Shown here in pieces: positions 61,947 through 64,000 of a DNA stretch of 64,000 nucleotides. This stretch comes from Oxalicibacterium solurbis. GTDB taxonomy: Bacteria > Pseudomonadota > Gammaproteobacteria > Burkholderiales > Burkholderiaceae_D. Numbering within the stretch: position 1 is the stretch's first letter; the number at the start of each line of letters is the position of its first letter. The DNA lies in assembly GCF_014635845.1 (NCBI RefSeq), contig NZ_BMDP01000001.1, forward strand, positions 744,001 through 808,000, read 5' to 3'. The notes under the pieces are model-generated. The model did no database searches. It had not been told where the DNA came from and saw only the letters and a program-made list of their open reading frames with translations. A program made the translations under genes and the position numbers.

Positions 61947-61977
61947 AAAAAAAAGCGACGCAAATGCGTCGCTTTTT
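61947..61977 (-). terminator. Rho-independent terminator of lpdA
   Basis: Minus strand: stem AAAAGCGACGC / GCGTCGCTTTT with a 4-nt loop, then T-run. It lies 17 bp after the lpdA stop. Confidence 0.9.
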
Positions 61978-61993
61978 CTGCGAACCATCAAGC

Positions 61994-64000
61994 TTATTTT
62001 TTTCGTGTCGGCGGCAAATCAGTACAAACCCCTTCAAACACTTCCGCCGCCATCCCGATCGATTCACCCAGCGTCGGATGCGGATGAATCGTCTTGCCGA
62101 TATCGACAGCATCGGCTCCCATCTCGATCGCCAGTGCGATCTCGCCGATCATGTCGCCAGCATGCGTACCGACGATGCCGCCGCCGACGATGCGATGCGT
62201 CTCGGCATCGAACAGCAGCTTGGTGAAACCTTCGTCGCGGCCGTTCGCCACTGCACGGCCGGAAGCCGCCCACGGGAACAGGCCTTTCTCCAGTTTGATG
62301 CCCTTGGCCTTGGCGTCGTCCTCTGTGATACCGACCCATGCGACTTCCGGATCGGTATAGGCGACCGACGGAATCACGCGCGCATCGAAGTAGGATTTCT
62401 CGCCGGCAGCCACTTCGGCAGCGACGTGTGCTTCATGCACGGCCTTGTGCGCCAGCATCGGCTGACCGACCAGATCGCCGATGGCAAAGATGTGATGGAT
62501 GTTGGTGCGCATCTGCGCGTCGACTTCGATGAAACCGCGATCGGTGACGGCCACACCGGCCTTCTCTGCACCGATCTTCTTGCCGTTCGGGCTGCGGCCG
62601 ACCGCTACCAGCACCATGTCGTACAACTGCGGTTCCGGTGCGGTGACGGAAGCATCCGCTGCTTCGAACGTAACCTTGATGCCTTCCTTCAGCGCTTCGA
62701 CAGCAACGGTTTTGGTCTTCAGCATGACCTTGTCGAAACGCTTTTCGTTGAACTTCTGCCAGACCTTGACCATGTCGCGGTCCGCGCCCTGCATCAGGCC
62801 ATCCATCATTTCGACGACGTCGATGCGCGCGCCGAGCGTGGAATAGACGGTCGCCATTTCCAGGCCGATGATGCCACCGCCGATGACGAGCATGCGCTTC
62901 GGCACGGTGCGCAGTTCCAGTGCACCGGTCGAATCGACGATGCGCGGGTCCTGAGGAATAAATGGCAGGTTCACGACCGACGAGCCAGCAGCGATGATCG
63001 CCTGCTTGAACTGCACGGTCTTCTTGCTGCCGTCGGCCATCGCGACTTCGATGTGATTGGTGCCGACGAAGGTGCCGACGCCCTGCAGCACGTTGACCTT
63101 GCGCATCTTCGCCATGCCGGCCAGGCCGGTCGTCATCTTGCCGATGACTTTTTCCTTGTAGCCACGCAGCTTGTCGATATCGATCTGCGGCTTGCCAAAG
63201 GTGACACCATGCGCAGCCATCGATGCAGTTTCATCGATGACGGCCGCCACGTGCAGCAATGCTTTCGACGGGATGCAACCAACGTTGAGGCAGACGCCGC
63301 CGAGCGTCGCATAGCGCTCGATCAGCACGGTGGACATGCCGAGATCGGCCGAACGGAACGCGGCCGAATAACCTCCAGGGCCGGCACCGAGGACCATCAT
63401 GTCGCATTCGATATCGGCCTTGCCGTTGAAACTGGCTGCAACGGGTGCGGCTTCCACCGCCTTTGGTTGCGCGGGTGCCGGTGCTGCAGGCGTCGCTGCA
63501 ACGGCAGGTGCAGGAGCCGCGGGTTGCGCGGCCGGCGCACTGGCGGCGACTTCCAGCGTCAGCAGCGGCGAACCTTCAGACACCTTGTCGCCAAGCTTGA
63601 TCTTCAATGCCTTGATGATGCCGGCGTGACTGGACGGAATCTCCATGCTGGCCTTGTCGGATTCGACCGTGACCAGCGACTGGTCTGCCTTGATCGTGTC
63701 GCCGACGTTGACCAGCAGTTCGATCACTTCGACTTCCTTGAAGTCGCCGATGTCCGGCACCGTCACTTCGACAGTGCCGCCGGCCTGGGCTGGTGCAGGA
63801 GCAGATGCAACAGGCACCGATGCAGGCGCTGCAGGTTGTGGCGCTGCGGGTTGCGCAGGTTGCGACACGGCAGCGACCGGAGCAGGCGCGGAAGGTGTCG
63901 GAGCCGCTGCAGCTTCTTCACCCTCCAGAACCAACAGCAGCGAACCTTCCGAAATCTTGTCGCCGAGCTTGATCTTCAGTTCCTTGACGACACCGGCATG
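61994..64000 (-). CDS. lpdA: Dihydrolipoyl dehydrogenase with N-terminal lipoyl domains (partial, N-terminus off the right edge)
   Basis: E3 component of pyruvate dehydrogenase; 669 codons are visible. The frame stays open past 63934 to the window edge: HAGVVKELKIKLGDKISEG is the end of a first lipoyl domain. It is followed by an Ala/Pro-rich linker, a second complete lipoyl domain (VPDIGDFKEVEVIELLV, with lipoyl Lys in VESDKASMEIP), another linker and the flavoprotein. The redox disulfide is GGVCLNVGCIPSKALLH. NAD and FAD motifs are GAGPGGYSAAFRSADLG and VIGGGIIGLEMA. The C-terminal His-Glu pair is in HPHPTLGE. P64K-type E3 proteins have one lipoyl domain; this one has at least two. Confidence 0.94.
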   Translation of the reverse strand, partial: HAGVVKELKIKLGDKISEGSLLLVLEGEEAAAAPTPSAPAPVAAVSQPAQPAAPQPAAPASVPVASAPAPAQAGGTVEVTVPDIGDFKEVEVIELLVNVGDTIKADQSLVTVESDKASMEIPSSHAGIIKALKIKLGDKVSEGSPLLTLEVAASAPAAQPAAPAPAVAATPAAPAPAQPKAVEAAPVAASFNGKADIECDMMVLGAGPGGYSAAFRSADLGMSTVLIERYATLGGVCLNVGCIPSKALLHVAAVIDETASMAAHGVTFGKPQIDIDKLRGYKEKVIGKMTTGLAGMAKMRKVNVLQGVGTFVGTNHIEVAMADGSKKTVQFKQAIIAAGSSVVNLPFIPQDPRIVDSTGALELRTVPKRMLVIGGGIIGLEMATVYSTLGARIDVVEMMDGLMQGADRDMVKVWQKFNEKRFDKVMLKTKTVAVEALKEGIKVTFEAADASVTAPEPQLYDMVLVAVGRSPNGKKIGAEKAGVAVTDRGFIEVDAQMRTNIHHIFAIGDLVGQPMLAHKAVHEAHVAAEVAAGEKSYFDARVIPSVAYTDPEVAWVGITEDDAKAKGIKLEKGLFPWAASGRAVANGRDEGFTKLLFDAETHRIVGGGIVGTHAGDMIGEIALAIEMGADAVDIGKTIHPHPTLGESIGMAAEVFEGVCTDLPPTRKK

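Larger units (their letters stand above)
61616..61993. other. 378-bp region between intI and lpdA
   Basis: It holds the DUF1971 N-terminal fragment (61655-61774, minus) and the lpdA terminator (61947-61977). Apart from these I see no gene. The 39 bp between the intI stop and the DUF1971 fragment contain the right break point of the integron insertion. Confidence 0.6.

Noticed and set aside
1-64000. CRISPR arrays, tRNA or rRNA genes, IS elements
   Set aside because: I saw no regular spacer-repeat pattern, no tRNA-like cloverleaf and no transposase frame anywhere in the window.

Overview
The window is a piece of a GC-rich proteobacterial chromosome. Gene content and gene order point to a betaproteobacterium of the order Burkholderiales, most likely the Oxalobacteraceae (Herminiimonas or Janthinobacterium relatives). 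The pointers are an ssu sulfonate cluster with its own Sbp and SsuE, fdxA followed by an orphan rnfB and nth, a PHA-system small protein, a Gcr-type membrane protein, adjacent parE and parC, and a lipoyl-domain-containing LpdA. The taxon is an inference from memory of gene families, not from a search. Both ends cut genes: ssuD on the left and lpdA on the right.

Most of the window is ordinary core genome. 0-4.4 kb: sulfonate and sulfate uptake (sbp, ssuE, ssuA, ssuD). 4.4-11.4 kb: lipid kinase, IclR regulator, PBP7, transporter, CinA-like protein, CysZ-like protein, FKBP. 11.6-15.5 kb: ferredoxin, RnfB, endonuclease III, nitroreductase and two small cytochromes c. 15.6-21.8 kb: Gcr membrane protein, a MoxR/CoxE pair, a degenerate receiver protein. 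22.1-27.7 kb: topoisomerase IV and a lipoprotein metallo-hydrolase. 27.8-32.7 kb: a MocR regulator divergent from LysE, EamA, RidA and aminotransferase genes, which reads as one amino-acid module. 33-36 kb: htpG, GNAT, FUSC. 38.5-44.6 kb: small enzymes, a base-excision glycosylase, a spermidine-synthase-like methyltransferase and an orphan PulE ATPase. 45-51 kb: a CynX-like MFS gene and an EmrA-EmrB-OMF efflux operon with a divergent TetR regulator. 51-57.7 kb: TerC, a SDR, a ferredoxin reductase, an acetylornithine-type aminotransferase behind a candidate leader peptide and attenuator, a NlpC/P60 lipoprotein, and PhnB-like and YdeI-like proteins.

The most interesting part is a small, complete chromosomal integron at 58.07-61.6 kb. 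It has an intact integron integrase gene (intI, + strand), an attI site containing a near-consensus Pc promoter firing away from intI, and five gene cassettes on the minus strand, each closed by an attC site. Four attC sites belong to one homogeneous family and one is a shorter classic type. Cassette products include a frameshifted zinc-ribbon membrane protein, a DUF6173-like protein, a DUF4262 protein, an unknown 79-residue protein and a zinc-ribbon plus DMP19-type protein. The integron lies between two non-identical halves of DUF1971 genes.

About 24 kb away, at 36.19-37.14 kb, is a second, integrase-less locus. It has a sequence resembling the integron attI (TTGAC, TTAGACAA and CTAARTATAGTTAG elements in the same order), then a single AT-rich gene, then an attC site. 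It lies next to an MrcB_N-HNH nuclease gene. I read this as an ectopic attI-like cassette site that may be served in trans by the 60.6 kb integrase. It is the best candidate here for something undescribed.
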